Below, one piece after another: positions 11,800 through 22,673 of a stretch of DNA of 64,000 nucleotides. The notes under the pieces were generated by a model. The model ran no database searches. It was not told the DNA's origin and worked only from the letters and a program-made list of their open reading frames with translations. Position numbers and translations under genes: made by a program. Position 1 is the stretch's first letter; every line of letters begins with the position of its first letter. The stretch covers positions 4,960,001 through 5,024,000 of the forward strand of contig OZ316892.1 of the NCBI GenBank assembly GCA_973895155.1, read 5' to 3'. Origin of the DNA: Marsupella aquatica. Lineage: Eukaryota > Marchantiophyta.

Positions 11800-12375
11800 T
11801 TGAAGAAATGACAAAACGTAAATTAGACGTAACTTGCTCATACGTTGACCGTTTGGGGCACAACTCATATTGATCTTCACCTCCTCGCCAAGAGCTTTCC
11901 AAATGCATCAAGAAATCCCAAATCTGAGCCTCATGGGGAAAGTTACCACCCAAATCAAGTCACAAAAACACCCAAATCGCCAAACGTGCAGAAACTGTGA
12001 AAAAAACAACGAAACCTAAAATAATCCGATATAATTTGCTCATACGTTGACCGTTTGGGGCACAATTCATATTGATCTTCACCACCTCACCAAGAGCTTT
12101 CCAAATACGTCAAGAACTCCTAAACCCAAGACACATGGAGAAAGTTACAACCCAAATCGAGTCATGAAAATGCCCAAATTGCCGCGCAAAAAATGTGAAA
12201 AAAATGGCGAAACCTAAATCTGATGTAACTCGCTCATAGGGTGACCATTTGGGGCACAATTCATATCGATCTTCACCGCCTCACCAAGAGCTTTCCTAAT
12301 ATGTCAAGAACTCCCAAATCCGAGACCCATGGAGAAAGTTATGACCCCAATTCAGGTCGCAAAAAAGCCTACCGT
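11800..12375. repeat. ~200-bp tandem repeat, three diverged copies
   Basis: GCTCATACGTTGACCGTTTG then GGGGCACAA...CCAAGAGCTTTCC recurs with starts at 11836, 12038 and 12232 (periods 202 and 194). Units are about 80-85% alike by eye. Wording such as GGAGAAAGTTATGACC is common in long plant gypsy LTRs, so this may be a remnant of a second LTR element; that is an inference. Confidence 0.8.
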
Positions 12376-13505
12376 TGTGAGTGTCTATCGATGTGAGTTT
12401 TAGTCGCGGAACTCGACTACCTTATGGTCTAGGCTGAGCTCCCTTATGGTCCAGGCCCGGATACGCCATCCGGGGAGGACTTAGCATGGGGAGACTTGCG
12501 GGCAATGAGACGTGGCACTAGCGAGGCAAGGAGCCAAGCTTGGGGACAAATACTAAGGACTTGGACTAGCTGATAGCTGGTCGGGTCAAGGGGAATGGGC
12601 CGGGCTCAAGGATGGTCGTCTGGACCTCCGGATGGACATTGAGTTCTGAGGGCTTGAGTGTGAGCTCCTCTTGGGCCCAAGGCCAATGGAGTTGACGCCA
12701 TGGGCAACAAACGCTTGGGGCGCAAGTTACGGCCCGATCCGGGTTGGGCCAGTCGGGGGCCCCGAGCGACGATGAGACCTGAGGGCCTAGGCATGAGCAC
12801 TGAGTCGGCCCGATCACAACGGGCTAAGGCACTCCGCTTGCAGATGCCTAACGAGAAAGTTATGGACATTGCCAGTTGATGGCGCGCCCATTATGCACAG
12901 TAGGATCCGGGTTGCGGGCCAAATGTTTAGGGACCAAAGCTGGTCCGGGGGTGGCAGGTCTCCAGAAGCATATATGAGGGGAGTGGTGTCTCCTTGGGGG
13001 CCAAGGGCGAGCCGAAGTCGTGAGCCACGGCGGTCGTGACACTAAGGGAAACCGCCAAACAGAAACGACAATATCTTCCCAACGGGAAATCCGTTGGAGG
13101 AATTCTTGGGTGCGTTGAAAAGCTCAAGGTATTCCGTGGAGGCATTCCGGCACCAGGGGCACTTAGGCGTGAGTGCTGGGATTGGTGAGGGCACTAGATG
13201 GCAAGGTCCATCACTGTTTCTTTCAAAACTCACTATTGAACTCGTTTCTTTACGGGAGTCTAACGCCCCATGGGGGGTGCACTTTAAAGCACGAGGAGTC
13301 TACTCCCCAAAGTATCAATTTTCTCTCATTCACTAGAATTGGCAGAATTTCAGTAAAATATGTTAAAGGGGGTCAATGCACCATATTGAAAACTAAATGT
13401 AGTGTGGAATGAGAATCCTACCCTAGCGTAGGAAGACAAAAAAAAACAATCTAATATAAGCAATATGTACACCTTTTTAAGGCACATTATAGTGGATTGA
13501 CAATA
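12376..13505. other. GC-rich, gene-free, probably transposon-derived
   Basis: GC-rich segment without recognisable protein similarity in either strand. Open frames here are short and rich in Pro, Ser and Arg. It follows directly on the ~200-bp repeats and may be the rest of the same LTR-type sequence. Confidence 0.4.
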
Positions 13506-13507
13506 CA

Positions 13508-13579
13508 GCAGTCTCCAATTATAGACTGACATTCAAGTCCAAAGCAGTCTCCAATTATAGACTGACATTCAAGTCCAAT
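13508..13579. repeat. Two-copy 36-bp tandem duplication
   Basis: GCAGTCTCCAATTATAGACT starts at 13508 and again at 13544; the two units appear identical. A recent local duplication. Confidence 0.9.
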
Positions 13580-14057
13580 TCCGATGACAGTAACATCTTG
13601 AATAGAATGGAAATGAAAGAAGTGACAAAAGCACAGAAAAGGGTACACGAAACCAGTGGGGCGAAGACAGAGTGTTTAGACATGTGTTCACATCCTATTA
13701 GTGAAAATCTGGAATCGTTGCCTTTATGCATGGTCAACGCAGGGACGTAGTTACTGTACCATTATACGAGGGACTTTTGCCCTGTATTCCAGGGCTCGTT
13801 GATGTACCTCCCATCCGACAAGTTTAGTAGACAACATATACAACTAATTTTGGCAAATTGCAAAATGCACTAAATATCTTCTTCTTTTCTCCTTATTTAT
13901 TAATACACAAGTCATACGATGTAAACAAGACCTTATTAATAAATCCCGAACACAAGGGCTATGGTCCAACTGTGAAGTCCCTAGACAATATCGGACTTGA
14001 CAAAATTGGACTCTAAACAAAGAAAAGGGGATGTGGTAAATACAAACGGGAGGTAAC
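13580..14057. other. Intergenic, nothing recognised
   Basis: No domain, RNA gene or repeat recognised beyond short random open frames. Confidence 0.5.
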
Positions 14058-14419
14058 ATATGAACCTGTTAGCGGAAACCTGGGTTCACATTGGAACCCA
14101 AAGCCTGCCACGAACTTCATTGAGGGCCGATGAGAAAAGGGTGAGAGTGAAATTTCACAAAGTAACAAAGCATTTTAACTCATTATATACGTTTTTGACT
14201 TTTCTACACCCCAAGTAGTATCTAGTTGGTTAGAGTGTCTGGCTGGGAGTCATAAGGTGCTGAGTTCAACTCTTGCTTTGAACTCAGCTCCTGTCAACAC
14301 AGAGATAGTAGGTTTTGTGGTATTAAATGCAAGTACTGACTCTAGATTGAAAAAGAATATTTAACACTTTTGAGGGTGGAAGTTTTTTGGGGGAACCCGG
14401 TTCCCCAGCAGGTTCATAT
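14058..14419. mobile_element. Short element with terminal inverted repeats
   Basis: ATATGAACCTG at 14058 is matched in inverse orientation at 14409-14419. The inversion continues imperfectly (GCGGAAACCTGGGTTC versus GGGGAACCGGGTTCC), giving TIRs of about 27-30 bp around a 362-bp unit. No obvious target-site duplication is visible. It contains the tRNA-like stretch at 14208-14282. Non-coding; MITE-like, superfamily not assigned. Confidence 0.55.
14208..14282 (+). repeat. tRNA-derived (SINE head or tRNA relic)
   Basis: AGTTGGTTAGAGTGTCTGGCT matches a tRNA D-arm/box A region in its first 20 bases, and GAGTTCAACTC at 14262-14272 is a box B-like T-arm. Spacing between the two is tRNA-like. The acceptor stem does not fold and there is no intact anticodon arm, so it is a derived sequence and not a working tRNA gene. 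Confidence 0.55.
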
Positions 14420-16264
14420 ATTAAAAAATTCTGCAAGATTTGGTCTTCATCTCAGGAACGAGTTATCAGGCTAATAGCATCTACTTTAGAACAAGATTCA
14501 GACATTAAATTGCTGTACAGTCGCTACTATCTAACTATATAATTATGATGATAGCTTATCATTAGGATGCACTCTCTATTGCCAAACCTCTAGACCCTGA
14601 AGTTGGAGTACCCTGAGAATGGGGCAGGGTGAGGCTCTGAAAATGAATGTGCCCACCTTTATCTATGTTCAAAGAATGGACCAGGCTTGAATGTTCTCAC
14701 CTTTTTATATGTTCACAGAAGGAGCACTAGGGCTATTCCTATCATGCTTGTAAAAACAGAGTGCCCAGCTTTTAAGAAAATGAGTGCAAGTAAAAAATGG
14801 GTAGAGTAAGCTATCCCCCTTGGGGAATAATAAGTGTAGCATGGAATAAGCTATCCCCCTATGGAATAATAAGCGTAGCATAATCTTCAATGAAAATGGT
14901 ATTGAGCCAGCAGTGCCACAATGAGAATTAATCAATATGAATAGTGCACTTTATGAGACTTAATCCTTATCCTACAGTTTAGAAAAATAGTAATGGCAAA
15001 TTAATTGTAATCTTAATACATATAAAATACCAATTACAAGCTAGAGTTGTTGGTTTAGGTTTCTAGAGTGAAACTTTTAGATTGTAACTCCATGGTTCAT
15101 CATGTGGATAGTAAATTTCATGTCTATGATATATGTCAAATTACAATCATATATTTCTTTTGTCATCATTTCTATTAGCATTTAAAAATATGTTCTATGC
15201 CCCCACCTTAACATATGTGTATAGAACCAGAGATGAGAATAAAAAAGAATATGGATGTTAAAATAATGACATGCATGATGTTTTTTTTAATATTAGAATG
15301 TGAGTTAAGTATATATTTTGGTGATATTTTTATTGTCTTCCTCTCTATTCTATTCACGTGGGGCTAGTCAAATCTTCAAATTTGAAGCTCACGAATGAGA
15401 AATTGAAACACACCAGTTGTAGCAATGAGAAATTTAAACACCCAATTGTAGTAAAACCAGGCAACAGGATGGATCTCTAAACCTGCTATATCAAGTCAAC
15501 ACTTGAGACTTACCCTCGAGAGAATTGACCTTGAAAAATCCAGTCCATCACCTCGAAGTAAAGTTGGAGAGTAAAGATCATTTGTACTTCTGTAAGCTAC
15601 GAACAAGAAGCATATGCACATTCTGAAATCCTGCAATTCAATTGCAATCGTGTTCAATCTGCAATCACAAAGTCGTGATGTACAGTCCAAAATTCATCAT
15701 CGTAGTGTTCTGTAGAATCATCAAATCTCAAGGTGCCCTTGACAATCGCCTTGGTCCACTCATCAAACCTTTTAAGATTACGAAGCTAGACCCCGATTTG
15801 TCTCTCCTGTGCCCTCGATAAATTAATATGTTCCCCTCAAATTCCGCCGACACGTAAATACACCAACCCACGAGCTCCAACGCGAGTGATGATATGTTTG
15901 TCGTGAATGTTGTCATGTTCCGCCCCCCTTCCCCTAGATGTACACGTCGTCTGATGAAGTGGACTGTGGACATCTTTTCCTGTTTTTGCTGGCGCCAGAC
16001 TAACTATTCGCAAGCCAAAACTGATCGTGCACTGTGCGGGAATCAGAACTCTCCTCGATCAGTCGTCTCTTGTATTCGATTTCTCTAGCTGGGGAGCACT
16101 CGAGCCACACAGTGAGCAACATTGATAATTAACCACACCGTGGTGAGTGAAGTGTTGGGTCACATATATAGTTAGCGAAGCTAGCTCAAAGTGGAGTTTC
16201 TTCAACCCCAGCTGCTCTATCGATGTCTACGAATCAGTGACAAGGTCGTCTGGAAGAGCGTCCG
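14420..16264. other. Intergenic, upstream of the dioxygenase gene
   Basis: No gene recognised. It contains a two-copy 40-bp duplication at 14807-14886 and A/T-rich DNA. The last few hundred bases (about 15900-16339) are less AT-rich and should hold the promoter and 5' UTR of the dioxygenase gene; I see no convincing TATA position. Confidence 0.5.
14807..14886. repeat. Two-copy 40-bp tandem duplication
   Basis: TAAGCTATCCCCCT begins at 14807 and at 14847, each followed by GGAATAATAAG(T/C)GTAGCAT. Confidence 0.85.
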
Positions 16265-16339
16265 GTGCAGCAGCTGTTTCTGACTGGTTTGGTCAGTAGA
16301 TTTGACAAAGTCGATGCTAGAAGTGTTTCGACAGAAGCG

Positions 16340-19102
16340 ATGGTGTCGACCTTGCCCGCAATGAAGCAAGCAAGCAATGTATTTGGCCAGTTTCCTCTCA
16401 AGGAGCCTTTATCAGTGGCATCCTCGTCTGCTGTGCCTGTGGAAGAACTGAATACTGGACTTCTGGCCGAGATTCTGAGGAGGGGGGATGCTAAACAGGT
16501 TCCGGAGCAATACTTGGTGGAGGAGGAAGAGCGCCCTACGGTCTCGTACGACCAATGGGCAGATCTGCCGATTATAGATTTCTCGGACCTAGGCGCGAAC
16601 GAGGCTGCTTTGGCTGGAAAGATCGGAGCTGCGTGTCGAGAGTGGGGATTTTTCCAGCTTGTCAACCATGGCATTCCCCTGGAGAATGTGCTGGCGTTCC
16701 GGGATCAGGGGTTAAAGTTCTTTGGATTGCCAGCTCAGATGAAGAACAAAATGATCACGGACAAGAATTTCTGTCAGTACCGGGCCAATCATCTTGACAA
16801 GGACCTCGGGCACACGAACTTGCTCTGGGCTGAGAGCTTGGCTTTCAAGTACAAGCCTGTCTTCAATTTGGACGAGCTCATAGTAAAAGTCTGGCCCGAG
16901 GGAAATTCAGAATTGAGGTACGTAAGACTACCTAGACCTCCCTCGATCCCTTGAACTGTTTCAATGACCGAGCCACAATCATGCAATTTCATTCTCAAGT
17001 GAAAATCAGTCATGTCCTGCATATTCCCAGGGTTCTTTTCTTTCATTGTCATAAGACTTGTTGGGGCAAATGATGAAGCCCACACGGCCCATCTAGAAAT
17101 TATCATGCAGCTGGCCACGATGACAAAGGCTTTAACGGGAAATATTGATTCAAGCGCGTCCCCAAAGCAGTTTCCCTTTAACTCACGAGCCATCATCTAC
17201 GGAGGAAAATGTAGCTGTGGCCGTATTCAGAGTGGAAGATCGACTGGAAGATCGAGCATCTATATTTACGTCCCGGGACAGTTTGTTCGATTGACCATTT
17301 TCCAAGACCTGCCCTCCTGATCGAGCAGAAAGGGTTACAACTTTGCATGCCCACCTAATTTAACCTTCTTACGGGCCAACAAATGAAATGTGTCTGAGAA
17401 CTGATTCCATCAATATAGCTGGCGTGTTCATGCACATACCATATAGCTCTAGAGACCAATCTTAATCTGTCGATGTCGAGATCTTGTACGTGGCTTTCCA
17501 AAAAGTTACGGCTAGAAGCTGTAAACATAAGAGTGTAGCTAGACAGACGGGAGTATCTAGACCAAGAATCCTTTCAATTCTTAATGTTTTCTTTTGCGCC
17601 TCATGTCGAAAAACGTGTTAATCAATCGCAAGTTTATGAGCACGCAACTTCATGAACACAACATGCAAAGAGACAGTTAAAACACGTCTCAGTGTTTCGT
17701 ATCCACCAATGAAAGTTTCAATACGCCGCAGGAGTTGACGCGCGGACGGAATTCTTTTCGTGTTAGGGTCGATCAGGCTAGGGAACACTGGCAAAAGAGT
17801 ATTATAATGTTTCGAACGGGCGGGACTCCTTTAATTTGATTGAATTGCGTTCTCTTACAGTCATATCTTTGCACGACATTGCCAATCGTTGATGTTGACA
17901 AGTACCGGATGACAGCATCAGCTCTCTTCAAGAATTATAGGAATTGAGAGCATCACACATACGAAATTTTGTGTGCACAAAGTCATGCAGACATCCTTCT
18001 CGGACCCTAGCCTGAGATCGAGAGTTGAGGGTTTCGATTGAGATTAGGACAGATTTTCGAAAAGTGTTGTGTGCCGAGCTGACGAATTTCTTGTACGTGG
18101 CTGATGCATTCAGGAACATCAGCCTGAACTTTGCAAGTGCGGTGGAAAAACTCGGCGACGAACTGCTGGACCTGTTCGCGCTGAGTCTTGGGCTTCCGAG
18201 GGACTGCTTTCGGAAGCATTTTGAAAAGAGGAGGGCTTTGTTTCTTCGATGGAACTATTATCCACCCTGCCCACAACCTTCTGCCGCTCTTGGGATTAAA
18301 GGCCATACGGACCCTTTCGTGTTCACTGTCCTACAGCAGGACGAAGTTGGAGGTCTACAGATTAAGAGGGACGGACATTGGCTAGGTGTCAGGCCAGTTG
18401 AAGGCGCCGTTGTCATCAATGTCGGCGACCTGCTTCAGGTCAGCTTCTTTTGTTCCAAGTATTGCCAGTACCAAGACATGAATATCAGTTTTAGCTTGCA
18501 ATCAATCAAGTCAAAGCAACATTTCTTTTCTTTATGACTGCGAACACTTCATCCAACCAAGAGACATCAAGACGATGAAGTACGTTCTGCCGAATGGACA
18601 AGTAACAAGATGGAAATCTAGGTGGTCCCTTCTTTCTATCCTTGTATTGAAACCAATGATTGTGACTTCCATGGGTCTTGAAACGAATAAATGAGCAACA
18701 AGACGCACATAGATTAACGTCTAACACCTGGTGAATCTGGAGGCAAGTTCTGAAAATTTAAACTTGTCGCTTCGCTTATTGAGTTCAAAGTTTGTAATCT
18801 GTTGATGTCACCCGCAGGCTTGGACCAACGACATTTTCAAAAGCGTGGAGCATCGAGTGGTTGTAAACAAGGAAAGAAATCGTCTCTCAGTTGCAGCTTT
18901 CACAAATTTAGCTGATGTGAATTTGTCTATGGTACCTCCTCCGGAGCTGATCGATAAGAACCATCCTCCTGTTTACCGGCCATTTACATTCGGGGAATTC
19001 TTGAAGACTAAGTATCGACCGGGTAATGAGACCGAACGAGTGCCCATCGGCCAGGGCCTACGAGTTCTCGAGAAATTCAGACTACCTACGTCGAAACTTT
19101 GA
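16340..19102 (+). CDS. 2-oxoglutarate/Fe(II)-dependent dioxygenase
   Basis: Plant DIOX-family oxygenase. These soluble enzymes couple 2-oxoglutarate decarboxylation to hydroxylation or desaturation of small molecules; the substrate cannot be told here. Exons: 16340-16917, 18114-18438, 18818-19102, giving 395 aa, near the family norm of 350-380. The N-terminal domain has LPIIDFSDLG and REWGFFQLVNHGIP. The catalytic double-stranded helix has RWNYYPPCPQP, the metal ligands H257 and D259 in GHTDP, the third ligand H313 in SVEHRVVVNKE, and the 2-oxoglutarate-binding R323/S325 in NRLSVAAF. All key residues are present. The frame is also open from a methionine codon at 16265, but the ATG at 16340 gives the more usual length. 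Intron 1 is 1.2 kb; its acceptor (ATTCAG at 18108-18113) was chosen because it restores the frame as SELR/NISLNF. It has no paralogue in the window and no close neighbour gene. Confidence 0.9.
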
Positions 19103-19511
19103 AATCTGAACCTGCCAGGTTAAGGTTTGGTTGGAAAAGAATCGGAAAACGAAACACCTTATGAATCTTCAAAGCCATTTATGGGACAGACATTCAGGCT
19201 GAAAAACTCCTGGAATTACAGTATGGTGCCTCTGGCTTACACATTTTTTCATCGGAGATCGATGATTGTACTAATTATGAATTGAGAATATTGTGTAGTA
19301 CATATGAGTCATGCCGAATCACGTGTGCAAATTGTGACTGGAAATCGGGCGATGCTCACGCCATCTTGTCACGGAATTCTTGACTCGAGTTAAGATGGGA
19401 CGAATTCTAGAGTCACGGCGAAAATCAAGCGGATGGAGATTTCCTGGACCCTTCGGTTACTACGCACGACACATTTGCGGCAGACCAGAATTCGTTTGAA
19501 AGGATTCTACT

Positions 19512-19657
19512 CATACTACAAAGAAAGAGACAAGATGCACCATACAGTGTTTGATACTCCATAATTTAATCACCGGTATCCAGGCATACTACAAAGAAAG
19601 AGACAAGATGCACCATACAGTGTTTGATACTCCATATTTTAATCACCGGTATCCAGG
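19512..19657. repeat. Two-copy 73-bp tandem duplication
   Basis: CATACTACAAAGAAAGAGAC starts at 19512 and at 19585. The copies are nearly identical (one AATTT/TTTT difference), so the event is recent. It lies about 0.4 kb after the dioxygenase stop codon. Confidence 0.9.
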
Positions 19658-20188
19658 CAATCATGATTTCTCTCTGTAGCTCCATCTACAGTACTTATCT
19701 GCTTATGTCTTGAGCTAGAGGAGATATATCAGTGAATTTGAACCCTGCTGGCTGCAATTAATTAGTAGTGACAAAAACGGGAGTTACTCCACATTTGCAC
19801 ATAGATTTCTCCCCATGACAGTGCAATTTAGAGACATTCACAAACCACACAACATTAGAGCTACGTGGTGCATCGAGAGATACCCGATTTTTCAGATTCG
19901 AAACCTCGAACGATGGAATACTCACCACTGTAAACACCAGATGTTTGACACATGGGCACTTAAGTAAGATAACGATATATATTTCATGCACTTCTATATC
20001 CACAGGTTGCAGTCCCGGTTGCAGTGGTAACACCAGATGTTCACGAAGTGTGCAGAGTCGCATAGGGGCGCACAAATCAGTAGCTGGTGCTGTCTTGGCT
20101 GCAGGCATCTAATTGTCTTATTGCACGATGCAAGATGACATCTCTGAAGGGTCAGCTGAAGTTAGAGTACTTTTCTTTGGACACTACC

Positions 20189-20238
20189 TACACTACGAGG
20201 AACCTCGTAGTGTACCCTCGTAGTGTACCCTCGTAGTG
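20189..20238. repeat. 12-bp-arm hairpin plus 13-bp direct repeats
   Basis: TACACTACGAGG (20189-20200), a 2-nt loop, then its exact complement (20203-20214). CCTCGTAGTGTA then recurs at 20203, 20216 and 20229. The arms begin CACTAC/GTAGTG, reminiscent of CACTA ends, but no element body is visible. Confidence 0.8.
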
Positions 20239-20432
20239 TATTAAGAGGGGGCAGTCTCCATTTATATATTCGTTCGCCCTAAGATGAATGGGATGCCATA
20301 GTTAATTAGAAGCTACACCTCAGCTCCAAAAAGGTGTGGTGTGCCATCACAAAAGAGCCTAAACTCGAGCCTAAATGAATGCACTCGCGGGCATTTTGTG
20401 CCGGGTTTTGTGCTGGAGCACGCATGAAACGA

Positions 20433-20722
20433 GATGCCGTATTATTGTGATCTTTGCCTATGTTTCACTGCAATGGCTGGTCCTATAACTGGATATTTGC
20501 TGCCACCACCATCTGCACAAGAGAAGTCTCTCCTACCCGTTTTTCCGACGCAATATCAAAGTATAAGATGACACACATGATGTGTGGAGGTACGTCCCAC
20601 GGTTCTGAAGATAAGAGCAAACTCTCAAGAGCACAAGGGAAGGCCAGTGCCAAATGGGGTGCCAAAACCCAGTTGCAATTAGAATGCCGGAGCAGCTACA
20701 GCAATCCTTACCCACATTGAAT
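20433..20722 (+). pseudogene. Acyl-activating enzyme (AMP-binding) fragment
   Basis: The plus strand encodes DAVLL, an in-frame TGA (20448-20450) where Trp is expected, then SLPMFHCNGWSYNW. It continues as a degraded version of the region with AISKYKMTHM. After a frame change it resumes with RPVPNGV, a second stop and NAGAATAILTHIE, corresponding to the TAGAAPP...IE segment of the family. The LPMFHCNGW block is diagnostic of plant peroxisomal acyl-activating enzymes (AAE; short-chain or benzoate CoA-ligase-like). No flanking exons are present, so this is a decayed fragment about 95 codons long, not a gene. Confidence 0.75.
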
Positions 20723-22287
20723 GTTTTTCCATAGATTCCCATCGGGGAAAACTTAGTCGGCTTGCTGTCATGGTTGCCAGGGAGTATCACTTCCATGCGA
20801 AAACATAAGTAGCATTGAAGTGGAACCCATATTGCAGACAGCATTTGTGGCTCGTCCTCATAAGTCCTGGGGACAAGCCCCAATGCACGTCCATTTTTGT
20901 CACTCTTAAAGAATTCTGATCCTGCACAGAACTTGAAAGTTCTGAAGTGATCAATCTCCGGGAAAAGATATCATTAAGTGGTACAGGGAACTACGATTCT
21001 CTTCATCATCCCTCGCTCAGTTGTGTGTTTGGGAACTTGCCGAAAACTACAGTAGAACAGGTGAAGAGCATAAAATCCCAGGCTTCGGTAGCGTCTACAA
21101 AGATTGAAGGCAAAACGTAAGGTATAGCCATCTTGGACTTCGAATGCCTTTCTTGGAAAGGAAATTGAACTCAACGAGATGAATTTATAGACCACAGGTC
21201 GGGCAAAGGGACAGAGTTGATGCACAGAGAGAGAAACTCTAGGAGCCAGGTTGCAATCCAGAACTCGTCAATCAAAGTTTCTGCTGCACAATCAAAGGCA
21301 TCACAGCAATCCACTCACTCCTCCGAGAATTCTGAATGAGAGTGCCGTCATCATCCTCCACCTGAAACTGCCAACATCAAGACCAAACACATTGATCAGG
21401 AGGACATGAACAATTGTCCACTGATTACAACCTCAAAACGGTTGTCGGTCCTTCAGCAACTAGGCTAGCACAACGAGAAAAAGGGAATAAATTCCGCAAA
21501 CGGAGTCTCGACGAAGGTGAGGTTCGAACCTTCGCCGAACAGATTTCCCCCAGCTCCACCTCCTAAATATACTCCTACTCCATATTTACGGGTACTCTCC
21601 ATGATCCGAAGATGGTCATGGACACAATCATGTCCACGCATTCACGCACATCAAGCCATGTATGCACCCAGTCATGACTCCATCATACGCACCCCATGAC
21701 GTCACGATCTTGCGCAGTCGTACGTACGGGACCGTATGCCAGATTCTCGGCTGCACTAGTAAACAGGATTTACTCTGTTCATATCTTGCCACAAAGCGGA
21801 GATTACCGGTCTGTGCGCTAAAAACGAATTTCGTCCGCAGTTTCGTACTGTCGTGGTAACAGAAGCGACAAGATAATCACGCGTACTGCAGTGCAGGGGC
21901 ACAGTAGGGTGCGTTTAGGGTGATGACGAGTGGCCGTCATTGGGATGGCGGCGGAGTGGCGGACAGAACCGACAGAGTATGTTGACGTTCACAGTTCCGA
22001 CGTAGTCACCTGCCCACAGTATGTTTTTTAAGGTTTTTACTTTTCGCCAGAGTGGCTAATGTCCAAACGTGTGTGGCGAATGTCTAGTGTGAGTGGTGAA
22101 AGAAAAAATGCTCAAAATGTTTTTTATGGGATCAATTTTTTGATAGTCAGATCTACCTAGATTTGAGAATAACCACTCAGATCTACCTAAATTTGAGAAT
22201 AACCATTAGATTCTGGCTTATGGGACCTGTGATTGGGTGTAACACTGGCTAATGAGACAGAAAAATATTCGGGTCAAAAATGACTAA
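20723..22287. other. Intergenic, nothing firmly recognised
   Basis: No gene supported. On the minus strand about 21290-21372 reads like an isolated 3' exon (acceptor TTTCAG, then VEDDDGTLIQNSRRSEW and a stop), but no partner exon was found. A box B-like GGTTCGAACC occurs near 21523 without a foldable tRNA around it. Confidence 0.4.
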
Positions 22288-22670
22288 GGGCCGTCTTGCA
22301 TGTAGGCGGTCTTTCAAAAAATGGTCTTTCAGACAAACTGTGGCAGCCCCTGAATGAACAAAACTGCCCCTGAACGAGGCCGTATTGACGGCACTAAACT
22401 AGGACTTGGAAGGGCAAGGCACGCAAACCTTGCAGCCCTTCACAGTCCCGACCTTTGATCTGCACATTCGACAATTGCAGCCTCAATCCCTTCTATTGCT
22501 CCCAGTAAACTAAGTGGCACATAACAACAGAGGTGGACACAAGCCCCTCAGCACATCCAACACGTAACACAGGAGAGAATCGAGTTGTTAAACCAAATCC
22601 CTGATTCTATGTAAGTTTCGTTTTGTGAAAGGCCGCATTCTTGAGGGCCGATGTACATGCAAAACAGCCC
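22288..22670. mobile_element. MITE with TAA target-site duplication
   Basis: GGGCCGTCTTGCATGTA at the left end is matched in inverse orientation by GGGCTGTTTTGCATGTA at the right end (two mismatches in 17). The 383-bp unit is flanked on both sides by TAA (22285-22287 and 22671-22673). A 3-bp TWA duplication and GGG-starting TIRs are typical of PIF/Harbinger non-autonomous elements. No coding capacity. Confidence 0.7.
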
Positions 22671-22673
22671 TAA

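Larger units (their letters stand above)
19103..20424. other. Intergenic with local duplications
   Basis: Contains a 73-bp duplication and a hairpin with 13-bp repeats. A minus-strand open frame at 19758-20108 (116 codons) has no features I recognise and I do not call it. Confidence 0.5.

Noticed and set aside
19758-20108. 116-codon minus-strand open frame
   Set aside because: Cys/Val-rich, no family recognised, no start context or splice partners.
21480-21545. Possible tRNA gene around GGTTCGAACC
   Set aside because: Only a box B-like palindrome; no D-arm, anticodon arm or acceptor stem can be paired on either strand.
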